From positions 160,001 to 224,000 of the forward strand of contig NC_070560.1 of NCBI RefSeq assembly GCF_026914185.1: DNA of 64,000 nucleotides, in the 5' to 3' direction. Position numbers and translations under genes: made by a program. The stretch is from Puccinia triticina (Eukaryota > Basidiomycota > Pucciniomycetes > Pucciniales > Pucciniaceae). Below are positions 23,016 through 32,545 of this stretch, piece after piece (the stretch's first letter is position 1; each line of letters begins with the position of its first letter). The notes beneath the pieces are model-generated. The model was not told the origin of the DNA, searched no databases, and saw nothing but the letters and a program-made list of their open reading frames with translations.

Positions 23016-23572
23016 TTAAACAACAAACTAAGGGCAAGACCACCGCGTGAGGACCATTGATCCTCACTCAATCTGTGCAGGGGAAAAATTCAAGCTGTTT
23101 TGCTTATGACCCTCTTTTACATCCTCCTGTGACCTTTTGTTTCAATCCTGTACTGCGCTCAGCACCTACCGCGCTTTTCATTTGCGCATTTGTCATAATT
23201 AACACTGGTATCCTATTTTTTAGTTATCCAGATTTAGTGATGTGGATTTAATTGCATCCACTTGCCATGTCATACTGCTTCCAACGTTCCACAGGCCAAA
23301 AGCGGCAGTTCCGAAATGACTTGCCTTCTTAGGTCTGGCTAATGGCCTGTGCTAAACCCGGGTGTTGCCCAGGCCAAAAGCGCCAAGCAAATGTATGCTT
23401 CTCCGGCCGTTGCTTTTGTCTAGGTTCACAGTTGCGGCGTCTCTTTCATCACGTCTCCACAATTTTTCCTCAATCAAGCTTCCATCCCGCTATTGCAAGC
23501 CAAAAACATAACCCTCCATTCTTGCGTCACTGCTATATCATCCTTAGTTCCGGTAAAAAAAGCTGCAGGTCC

Positions 23573-23770
23573 CCCTTTTTCCTTAGCGATGCGGCGCACT
23601 ACTGTTTCAACGCCCCCTTTTTGCTGGGCAATGGGGGAGTTTGTGCCGCAGTCGCACTGTCAAATTACATGTAATTCGACAGTACAACTGCGGCACTAAC
23701 TCCACGCCCTGACCCCCCTTTTTCCTTGGCAATGCGGCGCGCTACTTTTTTGACGCCCCCTTTTCAAGTG
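23573..23770. repeat. Direct repeats flanking a large palindrome
   Basis: A block of about 55 bp (ccttagcgatgcggcgcac, then acgccccctttt) occurs at about 23573-23632 and again at about 23715-23764. Between them, 23636-23703 is a 68-bp near-perfect palindrome centred on ACATGT, with arms GGAGTTTGTGCCGCAGT and ACTGCGGCACTAACTCC. Confidence 0.7.
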
Positions 23771-24156
23771 GTTTTTAGTTAGTTATATTATATTAAGAGA
23801 CAGATACACAATAGCTTCTGGTAGAAATTGGACCAGGCGGCGTAGCCACCCCTGGACTCTAGTAAGCATATTTATATGACAATAATGAAGAGAACAAAGA
23901 TAAAATTGGTTAAACACTGTGTACTGTGTAGTAGATATAACATTAGCTTATCTAAGGTATGTTGTATGTACTTGCAGGCTGACAACCAAGTTATAATAGT
24001 ACCCCACTTCTCTGTTCTTTTCCCTCACTTGACTTGCCTGTCATCTCCCACAAACCACTGCAGGTGCTTGGTTCTGTCTTTGCCATCTCACTTATTGTTG
24101 GCCTCATTTATCTCATGGCTGTCTCCTGGTCTTTCTCTAGTAGCAAATCCCTTTCC

Positions 24157-24504
24157 TAGGAATGGCATATGGCACCTGGTTACCTGTTGCAGGTGCGGGT
24201 ACCCCCACAAAATTTCACTAATTCTTGACACCCACACCCGCACCCTGCACCCGCTGGCGGGTACCTGCAACAACAGACAGTTACCTGCCTACAGGCGCCG
24301 GTTACCCGCCAACTATTACCCAGGGCAATCCCCAGCCTGTATGGGTGGCATTTTGACTGCAGGTACCTGACACGGGTGCGGGTACCTGCCTCAAATTTCA
24401 CTCAGACTGGACACCTGCACCCGCACCCGCTACATGTCAGTGCAGGCAGGTACCTGCCCACGGGTGCCGGGTACCCGCAAACAGGTACCGTTTTGCCATC
24501 CCTA
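24157..24504. mobile_element. hAT-type MITE
   Basis: Termini are TAGGAATGGCA and TGCCATCCCTA. Both sides carry the 8-bp target duplication CCCTTTCC (24149-24156 and 24505-24512), which is diagnostic of the hAT superfamily. The 348-bp interior is noncoding and full of GGGTACC/GGTACCTG palindromes. It depends on a hAT transposase that is not in this window. Confidence 0.85.
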
Positions 24505-25108
24505 CCCTTTCCTCACCAAGGGATATTTTGATGCACTCTCCAGAGAGGGCCATACTTTACCCTTTTTGTGTAACTGTGCTGGATGCCTTTGATGAAATTA
24601 GTGTAAGAATTAATGAAAAATTCTGGAACTAATCCACAAGTGATCTGAAACTGATCCTGGATTCATACATAAACAATCCAGAAGTCATGCAGAAGTCAAA
24701 TGGAACGCAACTGGAATGTGTTTGAAACCACTAAGACACAATGGTCACAATCAAATCATAATTCAATTTGAACTGTTTGTTAATTTAGATGAATTCTTGG
24801 GGTTCAATTCATATTATTTTTGGAACCCTCAGGACTTCCTACATGTTCTGCACTGTTGGAATCTTAAAAAAAGCTGCTGTTGTGTTTGGAACCATTTGTA
24901 AAGCTGGCCAGCAGCCAATCATCTGTCACAGGATTTACAGATTGGTTACCAGGGCAAACCACTATCACACCCCTTTCACACCCTTCAGAGCCCTTAAAAT
25001 GGCTGTCTTGAAACACATGTATAAACCTCAACAATGTCACTTTTGACATTTTTTTTTTTTGAAATCATAGGCAAGAAGATAGGCTCCATTTACCTCATTT
25101 TGATTGTT

Positions 25109-25409
25109 TGTTGGGGTGCTCAGTTGTAGGTGCTACAGGATCTTGAAACCACAATACAACAAAATAACGGAAAAAACCCGGTCTTCTCAGGCCGCAAATC
25201 CGACTTTACATGTAAGCCTCTCCTTTGGAGACGCTTTGCGCCTCCTTGGAGAGGCTTGGTTAAGCTCATGAGGACTAGCCTTCCACGTCTGCTGCTCCAG
25301 ATGACTACCATACAAGTGTCACAGGATGTGAAATGTGATGAACAGGTTTGAAGCAGAAAACAAAAGAGAAAGTGGAACAGAGAAACAACAGAAACAGGAA
25401 ACATCAACA
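25109..25409 (-). mobile_element. Probable Copia 3' LTR
   Basis: Read on the minus strand it begins TGTTGATGTTTCC directly after a purine tract (AGCAAGAGGGGG) and ends CACCCCAACA, the TGTTG...CAACA ends common in Ty1/Copia. It follows the RNase H relic at the expected distance. It contains a copy of the short hairpin family. The 5' LTR is not found here. Confidence 0.55.
25214..25257. repeat. Short hairpin element, copy 3
   Basis: The outer arms are AAGCCTCTCC/GGAGAGGCTT. The inner GGAGACGC/GCGCCTCC surround a TTT loop. It lies inside the presumed Copia LTR. Confidence 0.75.
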
Positions 25410-25496
25410 CCCCCTCTTGCTGAAAACCAGGACATAAAGAGAAGAGGAAAAAAATGAAAAGGAAACAACACAAGATGATGAAGAAAAAAAAAATAG

Positions 25497-25905
25497 ACTA
25501 CTCCAAACCGCGCACAATGATCTTCAAGTAGTACTCTACCAAGGGGCTTGGTGAGAATATTGGCAAGCATGTACTTTGTCAAGGCATGCAGGACCAAGAT
25601 TTTTCCTTGTTGAACACATTTGCGGAAGAGATGGTAGACGTTTTGATGTGTTTGGTGCGGGCATAATGTTCCAGATTTTTGGAAAGAGCCTTGGCTCCAG
25701 CATTTTCAACGTGTAGTGGTATGGCTGTTTGAGGTCAAAGTTTAAGTTTGGTCAGCACATAACAGAGCCACAGACCCTCCTTACACAAGTCCGATAGGGC
25801 CTTGTATTCTGCCTCTGTGCTCAAGAGTGGAACAGTAGCCTGTTTCTGGGATCTCCAAGAGATTTTCCCATCCCCTAGGCAGTAGGTGTATGCAGACGTT
25901 AAACC
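25497..25905 (-). pseudogene. Ty1/Copia RNase H relic
   Basis: The minus strand shows the end of a Copia polyprotein. In order it reads AYTYCLGDGKISWRSQKQAT, LLSTEAEYKALSDLCKEGLW, HVENAGAKALSKN, HYARTKHIKT and MLANILTKPLGR. These are the RNase H motifs of Copia, including STEAEY, ARTKHI and ILTKPL. Stops and frameshifts interrupt it (for example near 25755). Everything upstream of RNase H is missing: the similarity stops near 25905. It is a dead fragment, followed by its LTR. Confidence 0.8.
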
Positions 25906-25970
25906 AATAGCATGAAAAACAGCAAAATAACAAAAAAGAGTAGGACAAGGACTGGCAAATATGTAGTGTA

Positions 25971-26022
25971 TAACTCCCTTCTTTGGAGGCCCCCCTCCAC
26001 AAAGAGAGGGTCTTAGTTAAGT
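25971..26022. repeat. Short hairpin element, copy 4 (imperfect)
   Basis: The outer TAACTCCCTTC pairs imperfectly with GAGGGTCTTAGTTA, and the inner TTTGGAGG pairs with CCTCCACAAA. It has the same layout as the other copies, with more mismatches. Confidence 0.55.
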
Positions 26023-26218
26023 TATGTAGAAGTAGTATATGTTGGTACACCTCACACTGCGGACATATCAGTGTTGCTCCTGCCTGCTGCAACATCTGTT
26101 GCTTACATTGGGGTTACATGTGCAGTCACTGCACCTACTGCTGCAGTCACGCGGACCTGATTTGTCATGATTTCGCAGCATCCGGGAGCGAAACCTAAAT
26201 GCCTAAAGTGTCACACCT

Positions 26219-26289
26219 GTGGATATAGCTCAATGGTAGAGCAACCCAGCATGCGTCAGGTAAATGCGGGATCAATTCCCCTTGTCCGC
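26219..26289 (+). tRNA. tRNA-like sequence (degenerate, possibly Ala-derived)
   Basis: The acceptor arms GTGGATA and TGTCCGC pair over 7 bp with two G-U pairs. The D arm is GCTCAATGGTAGAGC and box B is GGATCAATTCC. The anticodon region contains AGCATGCG, as in tRNA-Ala, but does not form a regular 5-bp stem. It is probably a tRNA pseudogene or a SINE head rather than a working tRNA. Confidence 0.4.
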
Positions 26290-26880
26290 ACTATTCCTTT
26301 TACTTGCTTTACAATTCAAGTTGGGTAACTGGGAGGCTTTGTTAAGCTTGTCCAGGGGCGAACTCGTAAAAGCTGTATACAGTGAAACCTATCTCACTGT
26401 GTATGTGAGCATGGACTTGTGTAAAGGGAGATCCAATACAAAATCCAAGCTTAACTTTGACTTAACCATGTCCTTCTCAGATTCTGTACTACTGTAATTG
26501 GAGAGGGATACCTTCCTGCCGGGGCTCCCTAACAAATAGGAGGGACAACACACTAGGTCAACCCCGCGGCCTTGAAAATCAAGTAGTTCATTAATCATAT
26601 TGATGGGAATAGCTTGTGAGATCCTAGAAGCAAAACTGGATTTAGATTCATTGAGAACTGGTTGTGCGACTCATGAGGCTAACTTAAATAAGTCCCTTTA
26701 TTGCAGGGGAGACACCAGCCCGCCGCACCAGGAAAAAAAAGTATTCACTTGATGGCAAGCAACATGATCCAGCTTTGTTTTCAGCTCCAACACTGCTCCA
26801 ATGCTGCTCCTCTCCACCAGCACATCTATGACAGGTGTTGGGATCAATCATCAAAGCACTCAATGTGACAAAACCATATG

Positions 26881-28495
26881 ATGCTCAGCTTTGGCCCTGG
26901 CCCAGCTGATGCTCAGCTTTTACCCTGGCTCAGCTGATGCTCACCTTTTACCCTGGCTCAGCTGATTATAATTTTTTGCCCTGGCCCAGCTGATGCTCAG
27001 CTTTGGCACAGGACACCTGATGATCATCTTAGGCCCTGGCACAGCTTATTCTCAGCCTTGGCCATGGCTCAGCTGATGCTCAGCCTTGGCCATGGCTCAG
27101 CTGATACTCAGCTCTGGCCATGGCTCAGCTGATACTCAGCTCTGGCCATGGCTCAGCTGATACTCAGCTCTGGCCATATCTCAGCTGATGCTCAGCCTTG
27201 GCCATGGCTCAGCTGATACTCAGCTCTGGCCATGGCTCAGCTGATACTCAGCTCTGGCCATGGCTCAGCTGATACTCAGCTCTGGCCATATCTCAGCCAA
27301 TACTCAGCTCTGGCCATGGCTCAGCTGATACTCAGCTCTGGCCATGGCTCAGCTGATACTCAGCTCTGGCCATGGCTCAGCTGATACTCAGCTCTGGCCA
27401 TGGCTCAGCTGATACTCAGCTCTGGCCATGGCTCAGCTGATACTCAGCTCTGGCCATGGCTCAGCTGATACTCAGCTCTGGCCATGGCTCAGCTGATACT
27501 CAGCTCTGGCCATGGCTCAGCTGATACTCAGCTCTGGCCATGGCTCAGCTGATACTCAGCTCTGGCCATATCTCAGCCGATACTCAGCTCTGGCCATGGC
27601 TCAGCTGATACTCAGCTCTGGCCATGGCTCAGCTGATACTCAGCTCTGGCCATGGCTCAGCTGATACTCAGCTCTGGCCATGGCTCAGCTGATACTCAGC
27701 TCTGGCCATATCTCAGCTGATGCTCAGCCTTGGCCATGGCTCAGCTGATGCTCAGCCTTGGCCATGGCTCAGCTGATACTCAGCTCTGGCCATGGCTCAG
27801 CTGATACTCAGCTCTGGCCATGGCTCAGCTGATACTCAGCTCTGGCCATATCTCAGCTGATGCTCAGCCTTGGCCATGGCTCAGCTGATACTCAGCTCTG
27901 GCCATGGCTCAGCTGATACTCAGCTCTGGCCATATCTCAGCCGATACTCAGCTCTGGCCATGGCTCAGCTGATACTCAGCTCTGGCCATGGCTCAGCTGA
28001 TACTCAGCTCTGGCCATGGCTCAGCTGATACTCAGCTCTGGCCATATCTCAGCCGATACTCAGCTCTGGCCATGGCTCAGCTGATACTCAGCTCTGGCCA
28101 TGGCTCAGCTGATACTCAGCTCTGGCCATGGCTCAGCTGATACTCAGCTCTGGCCATGGCTCAGCTGATACTCAGCTCTGGCCATGGCTCAGCTGATACT
28201 CAGCTCTGGCCATGGCTCAGCTGATACTCAGCTCTGGCCATGGCTCAGCTGATACTCAGCTCTGGCCATGGCTCAGCTGATACTCAGCTCTGGCCATGGC
28301 TCAGCTGATACTCAGCTCTGGCCATGGCTCAGCTGATACTCAGCTCTGGCCATGGCTCAGCTGATACTCAGCTCTGGCCATGGCTCAGCTGATACTCAGC
28401 TCTGGCCATGGCTCAGCTGATACTCAGCTCTGGCCATGGCTCAGCTGATACTCAGCTCTGGCCATGGCTCAGCTGATACTCAGCTCTGGCCCTGT
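26881..28495. repeat. 28-bp minisatellite array
   Basis: The unit begins CTCAGCTGATACTCAGCTCT and continues with GGCCATGG. There are about 57 copies. Left-hand copies vary (GATGCTCAGCTTTGGCCCTG), while those from about 27100 on are almost identical. A variant carrying GGCCATATCTCAGC recurs at irregular intervals, which suggests that blocks of several units were duplicated together. Confidence 0.95.
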
Positions 28496-28539
28496 CCAAG
28501 CTGATTCCCATCTTTTTCCCTGGCCTGGCTCAGCTGATA

Positions 28540-28985
28540 CTCAGAAAGCTGAGCATCAGCTGTTCAGCTGGCCCAGGACTGGGTCAAGGCTGAGCATCAG
28601 CTGGGACAGGACTAGGAAAAGGCTGAGCAAGGGCTGGTACAAAGCTGAGCATCAGCTGCGCCTGGACTAGTACAAAGCTGAGCATCACCTGGGCAAGGAC
28701 TGGTCAAAAGGCTTTATTCCAATTCTGAGAGTGAGCTGCGTGAAAAATCTGAGTATGAGATGAGCAAAAAGCTGAGTATGAGCTGGGTACCAAAGCTGAG
28801 TATGAGCTGGGTACCAAAGCTGAGTATGAGCTGGGTACAAAAGCTGAGTATGAGCTGGGTACCAAAGCGGAGTATGAGCTGGGTACGTCCAAAGATGAGT
28901 ATAAGCTGGGTACCAAAGCTGAGCATGAGCTGGGTACCAAAGCTGAGTATGAGCTGGGTACCAAAGCTGAGTATCAGCTGGAAAG
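28540..28985. repeat. 24-bp minisatellite in inverse orientation
   Basis: The unit is AGCTGAGTATGAGCTGGGTA plus CCAA, about ten good copies at 28770-28980, with looser copies (GCTGAGCATCAGCTGGG) before. AGCTGAGTATGAGCTG is close to the reverse complement of CAGCTGATACTCAGCT in the larger array, so the two arrays can pair. Confidence 0.9.
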
Positions 28986-29164
28986 AACAGAGGATCACTT
29001 GGGCTCATCAAAAACTGAACAGGACCTTGGTAAATTTCAGAAGTTGAGGAGACAGTTGGGAGATTGGGGTAGATAGTGGATAGATATTGGATAGATGGTG
29101 GGTAGTTGGCTGGAGCTGGTGTGAAGTCACTTGTCATCAACTGACTATTTTATTTTCCTGGTGC

Positions 29165-29772
29165 CAGGTGGATAATTAGACAAATTTCATTTTTCAATCC
29201 TCTCTGGCCGCACCATTTTTCATTGTGTGATTATGTGTTGGGGGGGGGGGGGGGACAAAATATGTGCAAGACCATGGGAAAACATTTCATATTCTTCTAG
29301 ATTCTACAGAGCCTTGTGTGCTCCTTGAATTCCTTTTTTCTGACTGACATGTGTTCCACTTCATCCTGTAACACACATTTTGCTACATAATATGAAATAA
29401 GTGATGTTACAACTCTGATTGCAGGTCAACAAGAGGGTTTGAGGATCTGAAAAATTTGTAGAAAGATGAGGAAAGCTTGGGCCATCCCAGAAATGAAAAA
29501 GAAATGAAAACTAGAGCAAAAATGGGTTGGACCTGCAGCTGTGAGATTGATTTTCAAAAAGTCCCCACCAAAACAGCTAATTTTCTACTGCCACACAGTC
29601 ATAGCCCGTAAGTCCCTCCTTTGAAGCTTCCCTGCAGGATGGCATCCCCCTTGGATTTGATTATTATGCTACATATCTGTGAGTCCAAAAGCTTATGTTT
29701 CCCAAAATTTTATTTCAAATCCTGTTAGGTTTGAGGAGAGTAACTATTTTTGATTTGAAGAAATTTGTTAAA
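29165..29772. other. Noncoding stretch with poly(G) tract and half hairpin
   Basis: A run of about 14 G lies near 29240. A partial member of the short hairpin family begins at 29608 (GTAAGTCCCTCCTTTGAAGC) but lacks a clean right arm. No gene is seen. Confidence 0.45.
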
Positions 29773-30267
29773 TCATTGTATTTTTCCCTGAGAAGAGGCT
29801 GAACCAATTATCAGTTCTAGCCTACTGGAAGGAAGAATCATGTTTTTACACACCCAATAATTATCAATGTTGAAACATCCAAATCTTGCCTCTGAATCAA
29901 CCAAGTCTTCCTCTGATCTCTCCAATGAGTCAATCTTACTGAGATATTTGAGGAGGTTCCTGACTTTATAAGGTGTTGAAATTTTACATGATGCACATGT
30001 TTTCTGGTTGAATTTTTCACTGACCACAATAGAGAGCAGTCCATTCATCTTCATTTGCATATGCATTGGCTCATCTTTGGGACTATCTCCCACAGAAATT
30101 CCAAAAGAAGGCTTGTTTCTGTTGATCAATGCTTTAGCCAAATTACCCTTGTTAAAGAATAATGCATGTTGCAGCTGTATCAAACATCCTTCTTCTTCTG
30201 GAAAGGAAATTATGCACTCGTAGTTCTGGAATACTGCTGGTTTTGATATTTGTGACTTTAGGTTCAC
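29773..30267 (-). CDS. Hypothetical protein, probable partial exon
   Basis: This 164-codon frame resembles protein-coding sequence in composition, but I do not recognise a family. It has a CASCK pair and six to seven cysteines in all, including NYECII and YWVCKN, which fit the loose [YFW]xC motif reported in some rust effector candidates. No signal peptide is visible. An upstream donor (GGCAAAG then GTAAGT, near 30337) and an acceptor-like AG near 30260 suggest that an earlier exon precedes it. It could equally be a chance frame or an eroded gene. Confidence 0.35.
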   Translation of the reverse strand: MNLKSQISKPAVFQNYECIISFPEEEGCLIQLQHALFFNKGNLAKALINRNKPSFGISVGDSPKDEPMHMQMKMNGLLSIVVSEKFNQKTCASCKISTPYKVRNLLKYLSKIDSLERSEEDLVDSEARFGCFNIDNYWVCKNMILPSSRLELIIGSASSQGKIQ

Positions 30268-30816
30268 AAAGCTTTCTGTTGCGTTTTCAAAAAATCAGCT
30301 TCATGACCACGTATTCCGGCAACAATACTGCCACAAGACTTACCTTTGCCAATGCTTTGATTATGATGAAATTGCACCTCTATAAGAAACCTCCTTCTTG
30401 AATATGTTGCCCCCGGGACTCAATTATTTTATTTTTCAAAAAAAAAAATTAAGGCCCCGTTTGGAGCCAATATAAATATAGGTGATATAATCACTTGTAA
30501 ATTCAATAAAAAATACAAAACTCAACATAAAGAATCCAATTTTTTTTGTAGGAAACCTACAGTACTGGTCTCATCAACTATGAAGTCAGATTTAACTGAT
30601 TCAGCCATCTTCAGCACCATAATACCATTATATTGCTTTGTTTTGGTCAAAAGCAATATAATGGTACTACAGTACTGAATATGGCTGAATCAGTTGAATC
30701 TGACTTCATAATTGAAGAGACCAGTATTTTAGGTTGCCTAGAAAAAATATTTGGAGGCTTTATGTTGAATTTTGTAGTTTTCATTGAATTAACGAATGAT
30801 TATATCGGCTCCAAAC

Positions 30817-32481
30817 TGTCAGCCTACGTGATGCCAAGGATATTATCCTTCTAGCTACACGTGGTGCAAAGCAAAAGATTAGAGTTATAAAACTCTAAGA
30901 CAAGGTTATAAGGGTTAATTCCAACGTAATTGTTGGGAATTATGGCGTAAGAATAAGGCAATTTGGGCCAATTTGGGCCAATTTGACGTAATAAAATGAA
31001 TATAATTAATTTTAAAGAGGGGCCTGATAAATCAGGGGTGTTTAATCCCTCTAGAATGAAGAACTGGGGCCTGTAAACAGGGGTGTTTTAAATCCCAGAA
31101 AGAAATAGCGGAGAATCTCAAGAGAAGGGGCTTAAACTTACTAGTATAAGACCCTAGGGGCACTTGAGGTTCTTCAGGCGTGAAGTTGGGCAGTTGGAGG
31201 CGCTCAGAAGTGGTAATCTTGAGGGCAGGGTGGTTACTGGACAGCTTCAGGGCGGAAATTGGGGCTAAAAATCACGAAAGTAGGTATTTTACCTAGCAAA
31301 TCACAGGCTAATGAGGCTGTTGAAGGCGGGTAAAATTCTAATAGGTAATGTAAAGCTGGGGAATCCCCTTTTGGGCGGAGAAAGGGCCCTTTATATAGCC
31401 TAGGCAGGCCTCCAGGGGCGCCCAGGGGACATGGGGACACTTGTGGGCGCATTCTGAGGCAATTTGGTTGCGCTAGAAGGCGCTGTGGGTCGTGGAACCT
31501 TGGGGCTTGGATACAAGGGTTGCCAAGGACCTTTTACAGAGGTTCTGCGTGATTTCACACGTGCCTTACACGTCATGGGGGCTGGTTTGGGGGTTCTGTG
31601 ACGCTCATTTCCGTGAAAATGTGCCACAGAAGGTACTAGAACTGGCTTCTGTGTACTAGTACACGTGTAAGCAGTGCTTTATACATGTTCTGGAGGCGCT
31701 TATTGATTGCTCCAGTTCATTTGACCCCTTCTACATATTTACTACAGTTGTAATCTACGTGTAGTGAGGCTTGGGAGAAGCTGGGGCGCTTTCTAGTGTC
31801 TCCTGTGCACGCTGCAAGAGCTCTTTTCAGTCTAGAATGTTTTTATATTGAATGACGTGGTAATTACATCTTGTTTGGTGATTAATTACATGTGTACAAG
31901 CCCTATAACACATGTAATATTGTTATTGGGGCGTATTCTGGCCCATTCTTACTTATTGGTAACCTGAGCGCTTTGGTTGCGGGCTAGTTTATGCATTATG
32001 CATATATTTACACTAGGAGCGCGGGCTTGAGCTCTAGGCAACAAAGCACGCGGGCTTGGGTGCGCCACGCAACAAATAAAGCTATCTTTTGAACTGTACA
32101 CAACACCTCAGTTACGTCACTAAAAATGGTTGTAAATATATGTACTTATATATATATGTGCATACAAGTGCATCCACGCGGGGCGTGATGCACTTGCGTA
32201 AACTTTGAAGTTAGTTTACACAAGGAAGGGATAATAATTAAGGGTACATGTAAGTGAGGTACCCTAGGTTATTTTACCCGTAGAATCAGAATCTTTCATA
32301 ATATTTTACTTATTAATTACACAAAGCTAAGTAATTAATTATTTATAAGTGTTTTTAATGTTTTTTGCGTAGTTTTACATATGTAAGAGTAATAATGTCT
32401 CTTTCATATGTAAAACTACTTTTCATATTTTATTTGTATATTTTTATGTCACGGTGGCTCTGCCATAGTAGCCAGCTGACA
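30817..32481 (-). repeat. Gy-B 3' LTR
   Basis: It is 1665 bp, TGTCAGCC...AGCTGACA. It contains a TATATATATATG tract near 32145 and a 10-bp tandem (GGGCCAATTT twice) near 30966. No long frame is present. Confidence 0.95.
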
Positions 32482-32493
32482 TTCCCTACCCCT
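32482..32493 (-). other. Gy-B polypurine tract
   Basis: On the minus strand AGGGGTAGGGAA abuts the 3' LTR, the usual primer site for plus-strand cDNA synthesis. Confidence 0.75.
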
Positions 32494-32545
32494 AAGATGA
32501 GTCTCTGCTCAGAAAAAGAAAGGTCCAGAAGAAGTTTTGGCCATC

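Larger units (their letters stand above)
26725..29164. mobile_element. TIR-bounded element filled with minisatellite
   Basis: The ends are inverted: the left reads GCACCAGGAAAA followed by CACTTGATGGCAAG. The right, reverse-complemented, reads GCACCAGGAAAATAAAAT followed by GTTGATGACAAGTGA. No target duplication is evident. Inside are a long 28-bp tandem array and, further right, a 24-bp array whose units are related to the inverse of the first. There is no transposase. The frames that appear open in the arrays are products of the repeat and not genes. Confidence 0.55.

Noticed and set aside
26881..28495. A CRISPR-like array
   Set aside because: Units are contiguous 28-bp tandem repeats without unique spacers, in a eukaryotic context.
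28685..29140. Long repetitive frames over the minisatellite, on both strands
   Set aside because: The 24-bp unit is a multiple of three, so every phase stays open; the peptides are products of the repeat.
31234..31627. Two minus-strand frames in each Gy-B family LTR (also near 39881 and 59106)
   Set aside because: They lie in LTR sequence, recur in the solo LTR and lack any recognisable domain.
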